Of a stretch of DNA of 64,000 bases, positions 11,451 to 22,033 are shown one piece after another (position 1 is the first letter of the stretch; every line of letters starts with the position of its first letter). The position numbers were made by a program, and so were the translations under genes. The DNA lies in the NCBI GenBank assembly GCA_002102555.1, contig MCFL01000016.1, forward strand, positions 62,001-126,000. The letters run 5' to 3'. A model generated the notes under the pieces. The model was not told the origin of the DNA. It did no database searches and worked only from the letters and a program-made list of their open reading frames with translations. Source of the DNA: Catenaria anguillulae PL171 (Eukaryota > Blastocladiomycota > Blastocladiomycetes > Blastocladiales > Catenariaceae).

Positions 11451-11812
11451 CATTGGCCTGGGAAGTCGGTTGCATCGAGTGCACATTCGCAAGCAGCATT
11501 CAATGTCGACCGTGCCAACGTGTGGCTCTGATATGAGGGGCGGGGCAGAACAGTAACGGGAGACGATCACAATTCTCAGTCCAACTGGTAATGACAGACA
11601 TGTGAAGCAGGAAGTCGTATACATAGCTTGAGGCAAAGAATAAAAAGATATGAAGAGCAGTAATTAACGAGAATTGAACATGTGTGAGTAACGAAGCCAG
11701 CGGAAATCAACCAGGAATGGAATGGGAATGGAAATGGGAACGAAGACAGTCAAATGTACAAAATGCGACACGCCGAAAGCTGTCCAGACCTACGGTCACA
11801 GGTGCGTGCGAC
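11451..11812. other. intergenic region after the inverted repeat
   Basis: About 360 bp with no conserved ORF or repeat that I can see. Confidence 0.35.
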
Positions 11813-12505
11813 TCACGCTGGCGCTATCAAGTATCCGCCTTCCATGCGCTCATGGCCAAGCTCGTCGATAAACACATCATGCATTATTCCTTCCGCCCGC
11901 TGAGCCCTGCGACAACGTGATTTACCGCTCATCTCCTTGGTTTCGCCTCGGCCGGCTTGATTGGCGCAAGGCCGAATGCGAACGCACCCGCTGTCGCCGC
12001 CACCAACCTCCTCGGATAGCACCTCGCCTGCATCGCCAGGAGCCGCGTCAACCACACCAAGCACGTTGTCCTCATGTGCAAGCTGCTTGCGAATCTGGTT
12101 CCCATGCGACGTGTCACGCATTGGCTGACGCGCCGGCTTCGACTTGGTGGCCTCGTCCGCCTTTGACGTGCCAGCCGGCAACTGCCTTGGATCAGCCACC
12201 TTTGTTGCTGCTGCATCCGGACCACAACTAGCGCCTCCATTTGCATTCTTAGGCCTCAGACCCGATCTCTTGGCCGGCCTCGACTTGATCGCGGATCCTG
12301 ACCCAAGCCCCGACCCAGACTTTGCTAGCGACCCTACTTGCTCCGTTTGATCGGGGATGCCACGCACCGTTGCGTTAATCCGGCTTTGATTGGCATTGCT
12401 CGACCTCTTCTGTGCGAGCCAAGCATCCTCCGAGTGCAAAAACAACAATGGATTCGGGCGCGGAATCCAATCTGCCGTTTCCGTTTCCGGACAACTGGTG
12501 AACAT
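11813..12505 (-). CDS. hypothetical protein, low support
   Basis: A 230-codon minus-strand ORF from the first ATG (12503-12505). The frame remains open upstream to about 12726 but without an ATG, so an upstream exon is possible. The N-terminus (MFTSCPETETADW, PLLFLHSEDAW) looks folded; the middle is Lys/Ser/Gly-rich and the end is basic and low complexity. No domain recognised. It may be a real nuclear-type protein or a chance ORF in GC-rich DNA. Confidence 0.3.
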   Translation of the reverse strand: MFTSCPETETADWIPRPNPLLFLHSEDAWLAQKRSSNANQSRINATVRGIPDQTEQVGSLAKSGSGLGSGSAIKSRPAKRSGLRPKNANGGASCGPDAAATKVADPRQLPAGTSKADEATKSKPARQPMRDTSHGNQIRKQLAHEDNVLGVVDAAPGDAGEVLSEEVGGGDSGCVRIRPCANQAGRGETKEMSGKSRCRRAQRAEGIMHDVFIDELGHERMEGGYLIAPA

Positions 12506-13517
12506 CCACTTGGCCGTTGGTTGCTTCCTTTCGGCCTTGTATTTCCCATGATTCCGGGTGCTGTCTGCGGCCGTCTTGCTGCTGTCGGGATTCGCTGTGG
12601 TCAATATGAGTGGTTCGACTTGGGTCGGTGGTGGGTCGGCAATGAAAAGTAGCCTGATTAGGAACTGAGGCCGTTGGCAACTTTGGAAGTGCTGCCTTTG
12701 ACAAATTGGCCGCTTGATTTCAAATCAAGGCTTGTATTTATATCATGCTTCTATCTTGGTTGTGCAACACGTGGTCGATATCCGGCGTAATGGTCAGACG
12801 TTGTTGCAAGGGAGGATTGTAACGTTGGCAAGGCTGCGGACGCTCGGTTGAGGGGTAGGTGGTCAAACCGAGGCAACGGAGGAGGTTTGCTGTGGGAACA
12901 AACGAAGTGCTGATCAGAGCGGACGTGGACTCCTCCGAAACTGGGTTGGTGTATCGCGACCCGTTGAGTTTGAGTTGGCGGCACGAGGGCTTTCGCGTAG
13001 GTACTCGCTGCCTGCCTCGGGCGAAGTGGCGGAGCTGCAGCTGGCGGCGGCAGAGTCGGTCCGTGGTGTGGCCTAGTGTCCTTGCAGGCAAACACGGCAC
13101 GCGCTGGCCAGGTGCAATGGATGCTGGGTACGAATGCGTCGAGTCGTGTGCGCTGGCCGCCGGCGACTGTGTGCAGCGATGCCACCCCGCGGTCTCGGTT
13201 TGTCGTTCTTCTGTTTTCCTGAGCCAACTTAAATGATAATGAATGACTGTGGCCAGTTGCCGCCGGCCGTCGAAGCCACCGCCATCAGCATTGGCGCCAC
13301 CCTCATCCTCAATGCCAGGCCTCAAGCTGTTCTGGCTCTCTCTACGACCGTGATCAGCTCATGTACGACAGATGGTTAGCGAGGCACCCATGGGCGGGAT
13401 ATACATGATGGTGCTGTTAGCTTGCGAAACACTCGCAAGCAGTGTGCAACTTGTATTTCTGTGAGAACAGCACAATAATAACATGACCAAATCGAAGCCA
13501 ACAACACATCGTCCGCC
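12506..13517. other. about 1 kb without a supported gene
   Basis: Overlapping ORFs exist on both strands (12738-13325 minus, 12859-13236 plus) but neither shows a recognisable motif or plausible composition. TTTATATC at about 12738 is a TATA-like stretch. I leave this region unassigned. Confidence 0.35.
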
Positions 13518-15776
13518 TTACATGCGGAACACACCATGGCCATTCCCCCTACCCACGCCACTCTGGCACGCAACATGCAACCCCATGCCCAACACATTCC
13601 TGGTATCGACGGGATCAATGACACCATCGTCCCACAAGCGTGCCGACGAAAAGTACGGGTGGCCCTCGTGCTCATACCGCTCCATGATGGGTGCCTTCAT
13701 CTTTTCCTCCATCTCGGGCGTCCAGGGCTCGCCTCGCTTCTTCTTTGCGTCACCCGTGACTTGTGCAAGCACGCCTGCGGCTTGCTCGCCGCCCATGACC
13801 GAGATGCGCGAGTTGGGCCACATCCAAAGGAAGCGAGGCGAGTAGGCGCGGCCGCACATGCCGTAGTTGCCCGCACTATTTTTGGTTTAGCCGGATAGGT
13901 CACGGGAATGAGAGCGTCAGTTGGTGATACTTGAGTTGCAGAATCGATGTGGCAAAGAAACGTACCCGAACGATCCACCAACAAGCACCGAGAACTTTGG
14001 CACATTGGCCGTTGCCACGGCATTCACCATCTTTGCGCCATTCTTTGCAATGCCGCCGGCCTCGGCCGACGATCCAACCATGAACCCGGAAATGTTGTGC
14101 AAAAACACAAGCGGCACCCCACGCTGCTCGCACAACTGGACGAAATGCGCGCCCTTGAGTGCCGCCTCGGAGAACAAGATACCATTGTTTGCAACAATGC
14201 CCACTGGGTATCCCCAAATGTTTGCAAAGCCAGTCACGAGCGTGTTGCCATACATTTCCTTGAACTCGTGGAACCGCGACCCGTCGACAATCCGGGCAAT
14301 CACTTGGCGCATGTCAAAGCCCTTGCGCAGGTTGTCGCCCACAAGGCCGTACATGTCGCGCGGGTTGTAAAGTGGCGCGGCACCGTCGCCGTTGGGTGTC
14401 CATTGTGATTTGGGCCGGTTGAGGTGCGACACAATGCGGCGCGTGATCGTCAGGGCGTGCGTGTCGTCGAGGGCATAGTGGTCCGTCTAGGGATCCATGG
14501 TGCAACAGTGAGTAACACACATGATAAACAGAAAAAAAAAGTGTGTGTAAATGCCGAAGCGTCATCGTACCACACCCGATGTCTTGCAGTGCAAATCCGC
14601 ACCGCCCAAATCCTCGGCACTCACTTCCTCACCCGTGGCGGCCTTGACCAACGGCGGACCCGCCAAAAAGATGGTTCCTTGCTTCCGCACAATCACCGAC
14701 TCGTCGGCCATGGCAGGCACATAGGCACCACCGGCAGTGCACGAGCCCAACACAACGGCCACCTGGGGAATGCCCTCGCGCGACATGTTGGCCTGGTTGT
14801 AAAAAATGCGCCCGAAATGGCCAACGTCGGGGAACACGTCGGCTTGGCGCGGCAAGTTGGCACCGCCAGAGTCAACCAAGTAGATGCACGGCAATTTGTT
14901 TTGCTGCGCGATTTCTTGCGCGCGCAAGTGCTTCTTCACCGTGATTGGGTAGTAGGTGCCGCCCTTGACGGTGGGATCGTTGGCAACAATGACGCATTGG
15001 GTGCTGTTGGTCAAGTTTGATGCACAATTAGCAGGCATATGGTGCGAGTTGAAAAAAAAAAAACGTGGTGGACGTATACCCAGAGACGGTTCCGATACCA
15101 GTAATGATACCACCGGCGGCGACTTCTTCCTCGTACAGCTGGTAGCCGGCGAATTGCGAAAACTCGAGGAAAGGCGAGCTGTTGGCAATACATCGCGTGC
15201 GGTCAGATCACATGTGGTTGGTAACCTGGAAAAAAGGCCGTACCCCTTGTCGAGAAGAGCGTCAATACTGTTGAATTTAGCAAGGAACGGGAACCAGCTG
15301 TTAGTTTCCATGGAGAGATCACAACAAGCCAGCGCGAGATGATGGTTTTTGGTGACGTACCGTTCACGAGGCAGCAGCTTGCCCCGGGACAAGTGACGCT
15401 TGCGTGCAACCTCGCCACCACCGAGCTTGATGTGGCCGACCTTTGCATTTAGGTCGTCGACGAGTGCTTGCATGCGAGATTCGTTTTCCTGATTGATATC
15501 AAATAAAGTCAGAAACGACCCTCGGTGACGACGAAATGTTTGTTGCCGACGAGCTGACCATGCAGCGATCGAGCGTACCTGGAACTGGGGCGTATCCTTG
15601 TCGACGGTGTCGGGCAGAACACCGTCCTTATACTCGTGTGCCAAATGGTAGGCAGCGCGGCCCGTGGGGAGGGCCACGGGGGTAGCAACACGCGAGACGG
15701 CAGTGGCGGCGGTCGCGGTCGTGGGGGCACGACGGGTCATGGCCGCAGCCAGTGCGGAAGAGGCGAGGCGTAACAT
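13518..15776 (-). CDS. MCCB: methylcrotonoyl-CoA carboxylase beta subunit, mitochondrial
   Basis: Multi-exon (about seven) carboxyltransferase subunit. The N-terminus ([18 protein letters not shown]) is a Ser/Ala/Arg-rich mitochondrial presequence. Successive exons encode [146 protein letters not shown] and [20 protein letters not shown], ending in [20 protein letters not shown] and GVFRM. These are MCC beta rather than propionyl-CoA carboxylase beta features. With a biotinylated alpha subunit it carboxylates 3-methylcrotonyl-CoA in leucine degradation in the matrix. Introns lie at about 13879-13965, 14490-14570, 15000-15080, 15195-15240, 15275-15360 and 15490-15580. The start is the ATG at 15774-15776. 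Confidence 0.93.
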
Positions 15777-17048
15777 GGCTGAAATGAATCCAGGATCAAG
15801 GCTCAAATGCGATAATGATACTTGTGCATTCAACGCAGAGAGATCCAAGCAGAGGACCCAGCTTGCTTTTGTGTGTGTGAGGGCTCGCCTCAGCTTCATC
15901 CAGCACTGGCACTTCCGGATCTGTTGGGGAAACGGGAGAAAGAGGCTCTAGAACGACGCCACATGCACCAGCCACGGCATGCAAACGTCTGGAAGCGGCC
16001 ATCTCGAAGGCGCATTGAACTGCAGCGGTGCCCTGGCAGCTAGCTTGCTCCTTGTGATAGCACGTGAGAAGCGGCGTGACCATAGGCGGCGCGCTCGCAC
16101 CACTCGCGATCATCGGATTGCGCATGGCCAAACGTCATTTTGTGGCAGCCACTTGCCGGTTTGATTGCATTGATTTGGTCATCATCCCGACATCCACTCG
16201 CACTCACTCGCACTTGCAGCCCGCCGATCTGGCCGTGATACCGAGTCTTGGCCAGTCCCAGAAAGGCCCGCCATCGGAACGTCCCGAATAGAAGAACCCT
16301 GCCCAACTTGTTGCGTTTTCGCTCCCGGCCCACAGCGACTGAAAAAAAAAGAGAAACACATGCACGAAACGATAAAAGGCCAAAGCGTCCCCTCCGCTCT
16401 CTCTTGACGACAGCGACAGCCCTGCAATCTTGAACGAAAACCGACCTGATCAACAGCCGGCCCTCCCACCCCGCACCCACGCTTGTCGCCACGCCACCGT
16501 CCGCAACCCTCGCCGCTGCCCTGCCCGCAGCCGCCGCCACTGCTTGCCGACCCGACTGTTTGCCGCGCCTTACACCGGCCTCGCACCCGCGTGCCCGTAC
16601 CCCGACACTACCCCGCATTCGCACCCACCGGGACTTCGTCATCAACACCTTTCTTTTGAAAAGGGTAGGCTCACTTTTCCCTTTTGCACCGTTTGCATGT
16701 TCTGATTCATGTTGGGGAACATGTGGTCTCAATGGGCGCTGTCAAAGCGGGCCAGTACTGGGTCAGTTGACCCAGTGAGCGACCCTTCCGTCATGGTGGC
16801 CTCTTCCGAGTCTATCCGAGGCGACGGATTTGAGCTCCTGTGGCCCGTCGGACCCGAGCAAAACGGAACCCTGACGCCGGGGCACCCCTCCCCTTCCTCG
16901 TTATCAGCCCATATCACAACACGTGCTCTTGCCCCTGCCGCTTTCCGCTCGCTTGCCTTGTGATCACAATGTCTAACCCTTGCGTTCTGTTTTCCGCCAC
17001 TTTGTAGCTTCATTTCATATCCCTACCCACACCACTCAGTCAATCAAC
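15777..17048. other. divergent promoter region, MCCB / LCB2
   Basis: About 1.3 kb between the divergent MCCB (minus) and LCB2a (plus). It is rich in C/T tracts and short direct repeats. Long ORFs here have low-complexity Arg/Ala composition typical of chance ORFs in GC-rich DNA. Confidence 0.4.
16757..16776. promoter_or_regulatory. 9+9 bp perfect palindrome upstream of LCB2a
   Basis: ACTGGGTCA-GT-TGACCCAGT, about 270 bp upstream of the LCB2a ATG. The symmetry suits a dimeric transcription factor site. Role not established. Confidence 0.3.
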
Positions 17049-18665
17049 ATGTCGGAAGCCGAAAACCTCGAGCAGGCGCCGCTCTTCACCTTGGTGACCA
17101 CATACCTGGGCTACCTCATCCTCATTGCCTTTGGTCACGTTCGGGATTTCATGGGTAAGCGTCTGCGGCCAAAGGAGTACTCACACTTGATGTCGTCCAA
17201 TGTACGCGATACCATCTTCCTGTTCAGTCCACGTGGATCACCCAACAGCAAAAGGAAACCTCATCACCATGATGCCGTTTGACTACCTCAGGGATACGCC
17301 CCACTTGTCTCGGACTTTGACTCGTTCTACCAACGCCGCCTCTACTTCCGTATCCGCGACTGCTTCAACCGCCCAATCACCAACGTGCCCGGCCGCCACG
17401 TGACCTTGCTCGAGCGCTACTCGACCGACGGCAACAAGACGTTCCAGTTCACGGGCAAGACCAAAAAGTGCCTCAACTTGTCGTCGTACAACTACTTGGG
17501 TTTTGCGCAAGCCGAGGGGCCGTGTGCCGATGCCGTGGAGCAGGCCGTGCGCAAGTACGGCACGTCCTTTTCGAGTGCCCGCAACGAGGTCGGGACTGCT
17601 GATTTGCATGTGGAGCTGGAGCGCACTGTGGCGCGCTTTTTGGGCACCGAGGATGCCATGTGCATTTCCATGGGGTTTGCCACCAACTCGACCGCGATCC
17701 CGGCACTCGTCAGCAAGGGCTGCCTGATCTTGTCGGACGAGCTCAACCACTCGAGTCTGGTGTTTGGCGCGCGCTTGTCGAATGCCACCATTCGCGTCTT
17801 CAAGCACAATGACCCCGAGAGTCTCGAGTCTGTGTTGCGTGAGGCCATCTCGCAGGGCCAGCCACGCACGCACCGTCCGTGGAAGAAGATTCTTGTGGTC
17901 GTTGAGGGTCTCTACTCGATGGAGGGGTCCATCTACCGGTTGCCCGAGATCATGGCACTCAAGGAGATTTACAAGTTCTACCTGTACGTGGACGAGGCAC
18001 ACTCGATTGGTGCCTTGGGCAAGCGGGGCCGTGGCGTGTGCGACTATCACAATGTGGACCCACGCAAGGTGGACATTCTCATGGGCACATTCACAAAGTC
18101 GTTTGGTGCTGCGGGCGGATACATTGCCGGCTCGCGCGCTCTCATTGCCCACATGCGCACTCGGTGCCATGCGCCCGTGTATGCGGAAACCATTCCAACG
18201 TGTGTGGCCCAGCAAATCATCACGTCGACCAAGATCATGATGGGCGAGGACGGGACAAACGATGGGCAGCGCCGGATTGCCGTGCTGTCGAGCAACTCGC
18301 GCTACTTTTCGCAGCAGCTGCGCAAGCGCGGTTTCATTGTTTACGGTGACCAAGACTCCCCTGTTATTCCGCTCCTTCTGTTCAACCCTGCCAAGATTCC
18401 GGCCTTTTCGCGCGAGTGTTTGGCCCGCGGCATTGCCGTCGTCGTGGTGGGTGCTCCTGCCACGCCCATTGTGTCGTCGCGAGTCCGGTTCTGTATCTCG
18501 GCGGCGCACTCAAAGGAGGATTTGGACTTTGCACTCAAGGTCGTGGACGAGGTAGGTGAGCGGTTGCAGCTGAAGGTGTCGAGGTCTGATTTGACCAAGG
18601 TGCAGTGCATGCCTTATGGGTCGCACTTGGTCGAGTCTGGCATTGTGGCTCCGAGTTCGGCGTAA
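17049..18665 (+). CDS. LCB2: serine palmitoyltransferase subunit 2, copy A
   Basis: Exons 17049-17201 and 17292-18665 give 508 aa. The N-terminus has a membrane helix (TLVTTYLGYLILIAFGHVRD) followed by GKRLRPKEYSHLMSSN, spliced to GYAPLVSDFDSFYQRRLYFR, the conserved LCB2 entry motif. The PLP-fold core contains NLSSYNYLGFAQ, GFATNSTAIPALVSKGC, DELNHSSLVFGARLS, VEGLYSMEGSI, LYVDEAHSIGALGKRGRG and GTFTKSFGAAGGYIAG, in which the TFTKS Lys forms the Schiff base with PLP. The enzyme, with LCB1, condenses serine and palmitoyl-CoA in the ER, the first step of sphingolipid synthesis. Residues encoded by 17433-18331 are almost identical in DNA to copy B, while the ends differ (gene conversion). Confidence 0.96.
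17433..18331 (+). repeat. gene-conversion tract, LCB2 copy A
   Basis: This 899-bp segment matches 20710-21608 with only about a dozen substitutions and no gaps. Immediately outside it the two genes differ at most third positions and many first and second positions. Confidence 0.9.
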
Positions 18666-19100
18666 ACGTGTTTTGGTCCGATGCATTCGCGTTGCTGCGA
18701 TCGGTTCATATCCTGCATATTCTACTCCTTCTTTGTTAACTATTCCTCGTCTTTCAGATGCCTTGCCCTCCTCCCACCTCTTTTGTCCTTGATCCTTCTT
18801 CGTGTTTCATGTCATTCATCGACGACCCCCACGTCCCGAATTTAGTCGATTCCTCCGAGTAAACTTTTTTATTTTGATCCTTCGCCGTTTTGTGTTCCGT
18901 TTTGGTTTGGTCTTGTGTTCCATTCAAGCACTTTCGACTTGCCCTCGGCACTGAATGCACATTTCCCGACTCGCCTTGAAAGCCCTACTCCTGTTTGGAC
19001 TCTTACCCAAAGTATAACATTTAGACTTGAATACTATGTTGCACTTTTGTATACGTTTACATTTGTACTCGTTTAAGGGCGACCCAGTGAAAGCGCTCGA
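18666..19100. other. convergent 3' gap between LCB2a and EF-hand gene A
   Basis: About 435 bp, T-rich after the LCB2a stop. No gene seen. Confidence 0.4.
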
Positions 19101-19722
19101 TTACTCGTCCTTGCTCTTGGCCTCTTGCTCAACCAGCTTGAGATCCGGGCCGTACCCCAACCTCGTCAAATCCTTCCACGTCTCATCTTCGTCGTTCTGC
19201 GACTGCAAGTGATACATGTCGAGGAACCCTTCGACGGCCATCATGAGCTCGGGCTGCTTGGACTCGTCGGCAAAGTAGGTGCCGATTTCCTCGAGCGTAT
19301 CCTCATCAAACTGGACGAGAGTGGTGGAATTGGTCGGTCAACGGGCCTGAAGAAGATGGGGAATAGTCAAAAGCGAGCAGATGATGTATACCTCCTTGTC
19401 GTTGGTAGCAACGGCAAATGCCTGCAACTCGGCCTTGGATAGGTAGCCGTCCTTGTCCTTGTCGAACCGGGCAAAGATGGATTTCTATGTACATATGTTG
19501 TGGTCCAGGATCAAACACTCATTGTCGTCAATTCTGGCCCGCTTGCGCAATTGGACATTCCTGACATGGTCGACTGGACCCGGTCCAATGTCAAACTAGC
19601 CGGAAGGGATGCACAATACACACCAAAGCAGCTTCAAAGTCCGGGTTGAACATGTCGTCGTCATCGAGCAGCACAGCACGCTTTGGTGCGATTTCCGTGG
19701 ACTGTGTGGCTGAGGCGGTCAT
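19101..19722 (-). CDS. small EF-hand protein A
   Basis: Three exons on the minus strand, 19624-19722, 19392-19484 and 19101-19310, 133 aa. The acidic N-terminus is RAVLLDDDDMFNPDFEAAL. Exon 2 encodes one canonical EF-hand: helix KSIFARF, loop DKDKDGYLSKAE, helix LQAFAVAT. The third exon (FDEDTLEEIGTYFADES..) is a helical region without an intact second loop, ending in an acidic/basic tail. The protein is cytosolic with no signal peptide. It should bind one calcium ion; its target is unknown. Exon lengths and the EF-hand exon (93 nt) match the paralogue at 23757-24411, and both sit downstream of and convergent with an LCB2 gene. Confidence 0.82.
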
Positions 19723-20334
19723 GGTGGCGGGACTTGAGTGAGCGACAAAGGAACGTGGGATTGCTGGCAGTCAACGACTTTAACGGCAGATATGCATAGC
19801 AAGCATTGATATCCTGTGTTGCATTATGCAAGATTCGGCTCTGGTTTGGCAGCTGGCCGTACGTTGGTGGAACTTTGGCAAAGACAGAGGAACGATGATG
19901 GAGCAACGGCTGTGGCTTTCTTGACTCCAAATCGATCAGAGGGCAGGTCTGCAGACAACGAACGCTGCCAAACGCGTCCCTTCCCGAAATCGATAAATTG
20001 TCCCATTCCGGCTCACCCTCGAGGTGCCTGCCCAGAGTTACAGTCTTGGCAAATCAACGCATGCATTCATAGCGATTCGAAAGGGGGCCCTTTTCGAGCA
20101 TGTGCTCATCAGATCAAGGCGGCAACCTTGTCCTCATTTGTGACACGCCTCCACCAATGACCACAGTATCTCTCGATGGGATCACCTTTCCAGTCCCCCA
20201 TAGGGGGCAGTTGGGCAAGCTACAGCTGCAGCATGCCGGTGATCCTCAAAAGAAGTGTGCCTCCGCCAAGATAATGAGCCCACCACGCTAGTTCCCACAG
20301 TTTTCCAGCATACGTCCCCGTTTCCAACTCCATC
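19723..20334. other. divergent promoter region, EF-hand A / LCB2b
   Basis: About 610 bp upstream of both EF-hand gene A (minus) and LCB2b (plus). No ORF or repeat of note. Confidence 0.4.
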
Positions 20335-21948
20335 ATGTCCAAAGCCTACATTGCAGAGGAGCCGCCGTATTGGGTTGTCGTCACAACCTACCTTTCCTAC
20401 CTTGTCATATTTTCATTTGGGCACTTGCGTGATTTCATCGACAAATGGATCCACGGTATCGACCAAGAAAAGGCGTCTTGTGTGGACGTATGTGTACACA
20501 TCACAATGATCTTATGTATGAGCACCCAAAGAATCTAAGTAACTCACAGGTTCTCAACCGCAACCCAGGGCTACCCACCGCTACTCGCCGGGTTCGAAGC
20601 CTTCTACTTTCGCCACGTTTTTGTTCCTCTGCGCGACTGTGCTGCCCGCCCCGTGGCCGGCGTTCCCTCGCGCGAAATCACACTGTTTGAACGTTACTCA
20701 ACCGACGGTAACAAGACGTTCCAGTTCACGGGCAAGACCAAAAAGTGCCTCAACTTGTCGTCGTACAACTACTTGGGTTTTGCGCAAGCTGAGGGGCCGT
20801 GTGCCGATGCCGTGGAGCAGGCCGTGCGCAAGTACGGCACGTCCTTTTCGAGTGCCCGCAACGAGGTCGGGACGGCGGATTTGCATGTGGAGCTGGAGCG
20901 CACTGTGGCGCGCTTTTTGGGCACCGAGGATGCCATGTGCATTTCCATGGGGTTTGCCACCAACTCGACCGCGATCCCGGCACTCGTCAGCAAGGGCTGC
21001 CTGATCTTGTCGGACGAGCTCAACCACTCGAGTCTGGTGTTTGGCGCGCGCTTGTCGAATGCCACCATTCGCGTCTTCAAGCACAATGACCCCGAGAGTC
21101 TCGAGTCTGTGTTGCGTGAGGCCATCTCGCAGGGCCAGCCACGCACGCACCGTCCGTGGAAGAAGATTCTTGTGGTCGTTGAGGGTCTCTACTCGATGGA
21201 AGGGTCCATCTACCGGTTGCCCGAGATCATGGCGCTCAAGGAGATTTACAAGTTCTACCTGTACGTGGACGAGGCACACTCGATTGGTGCCTTGGGCAAG
21301 CGAGGCCGTGGCGTGTGTGACTACCACAACGTGGACCCGCGCAAGGTGGACATTCTCATGGGCACATTCACAAAGTCGTTTGGTGCTGCGGGCGGATACA
21401 TTGCCGGCTCGCGCGCTCTCATTGCCCACATGCGCACTCGGTGCCATGCGCCCGTGTATGCGGAAACCATCCCAACGTGTGTGGCCCAGCAAATCATCAC
21501 GTCGACCAAGATCATGATGGGCGAGGACGGGACAAACGATGGGCAGCGCCGGATTGCCGTGCTGTCGAGCAACTCGCGCTACTTTTCGCAGCAGCTGCGC
21601 AAGCGCGGGTTTATCATCTATGGCGATGAGGACTCGCCCGTGATCCCGTTGATGCTTTTCCATCCGGGCAAGATTGGGCCGTTCTCCAGGATATGTCTTG
21701 CACGAGGGATCGCAGTGGTGGTGGTGAGTGCACCAGCGACGCCCATGCTGTTGCCACGGGTGCGGTTTTGCATATCGGCGGCACATACCAAGGCAGACTT
21801 GGATTATGCGCTCAAGGTTGTGGACGAGATTGGCGACGAGTTGCAGCTCAAGTTGTCGAGTCAGGATTTGGAACTGGTCAAGTGTATGCCTTATGGGTCG
21901 CATTTGGCCGAGGATCGATTGAAACAGTTGTTTGGGATTGGTTGTTAG
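20335..21948 (+). CDS. LCB2: serine palmitoyltransferase subunit 2, copy B
   Basis: Exons 20335-20487 and 20569-21948 give 510 aa. The first exon has the same length (51 codons) and splice phase as copy A, but its product is strongly diverged: the membrane helix YWVVVTTYLSYLVIFSFGHL is kept, while the GK..P..Y.HL motif is replaced by DKWIHGIDQEKASCVD. Exon 2 begins GYPPLLAGFEAFYFRHVFVP, also diverged. The PLP core, including GTFTKSFGAAGGYIAG and its Lys, equals copy A because of the conversion tract 20710-21608; beyond it the C-terminus diverges again (FHPGKIGPFSRICLARGIA). It is probably catalytically competent. The changed N-terminus may alter membrane or LCB1 contact, by inference. Confidence 0.93.
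20710..21608 (+). repeat. gene-conversion tract, LCB2 copy B
   Basis: Partner of 17433-18331 at about 98-99% identity over 899 bp without indels. Confidence 0.9.
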
Positions 21949-22033
21949 GATGAGTTGGCAAAAACCTCGTTGATATCGTGTATTTGTATACCAATGTAAT
22001 TGACTTGACTCAAGCCGTGATAAGCGGTTCGAA

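Noticed and set aside
12738-13325. 195-codon minus ORF and overlapping 125-codon plus ORF
   Set aside because: No recognisable motif on either strand and no good start context; left as unassigned DNA.
16040-16732. 230-codon minus ORF in the MCCB/LCB2 promoter
   Set aside because: Arg/Ala/Val low complexity, no motif, and lies in a divergent promoter region.
17283-18509. 408-codon antisense ORF in LCB2a (and its twin at 20698-21903)
   Set aside because: Exact shadow of the conserved LCB2 coding strand in GC-rich DNA; composition is His/Arg/Gln-rich without motifs.
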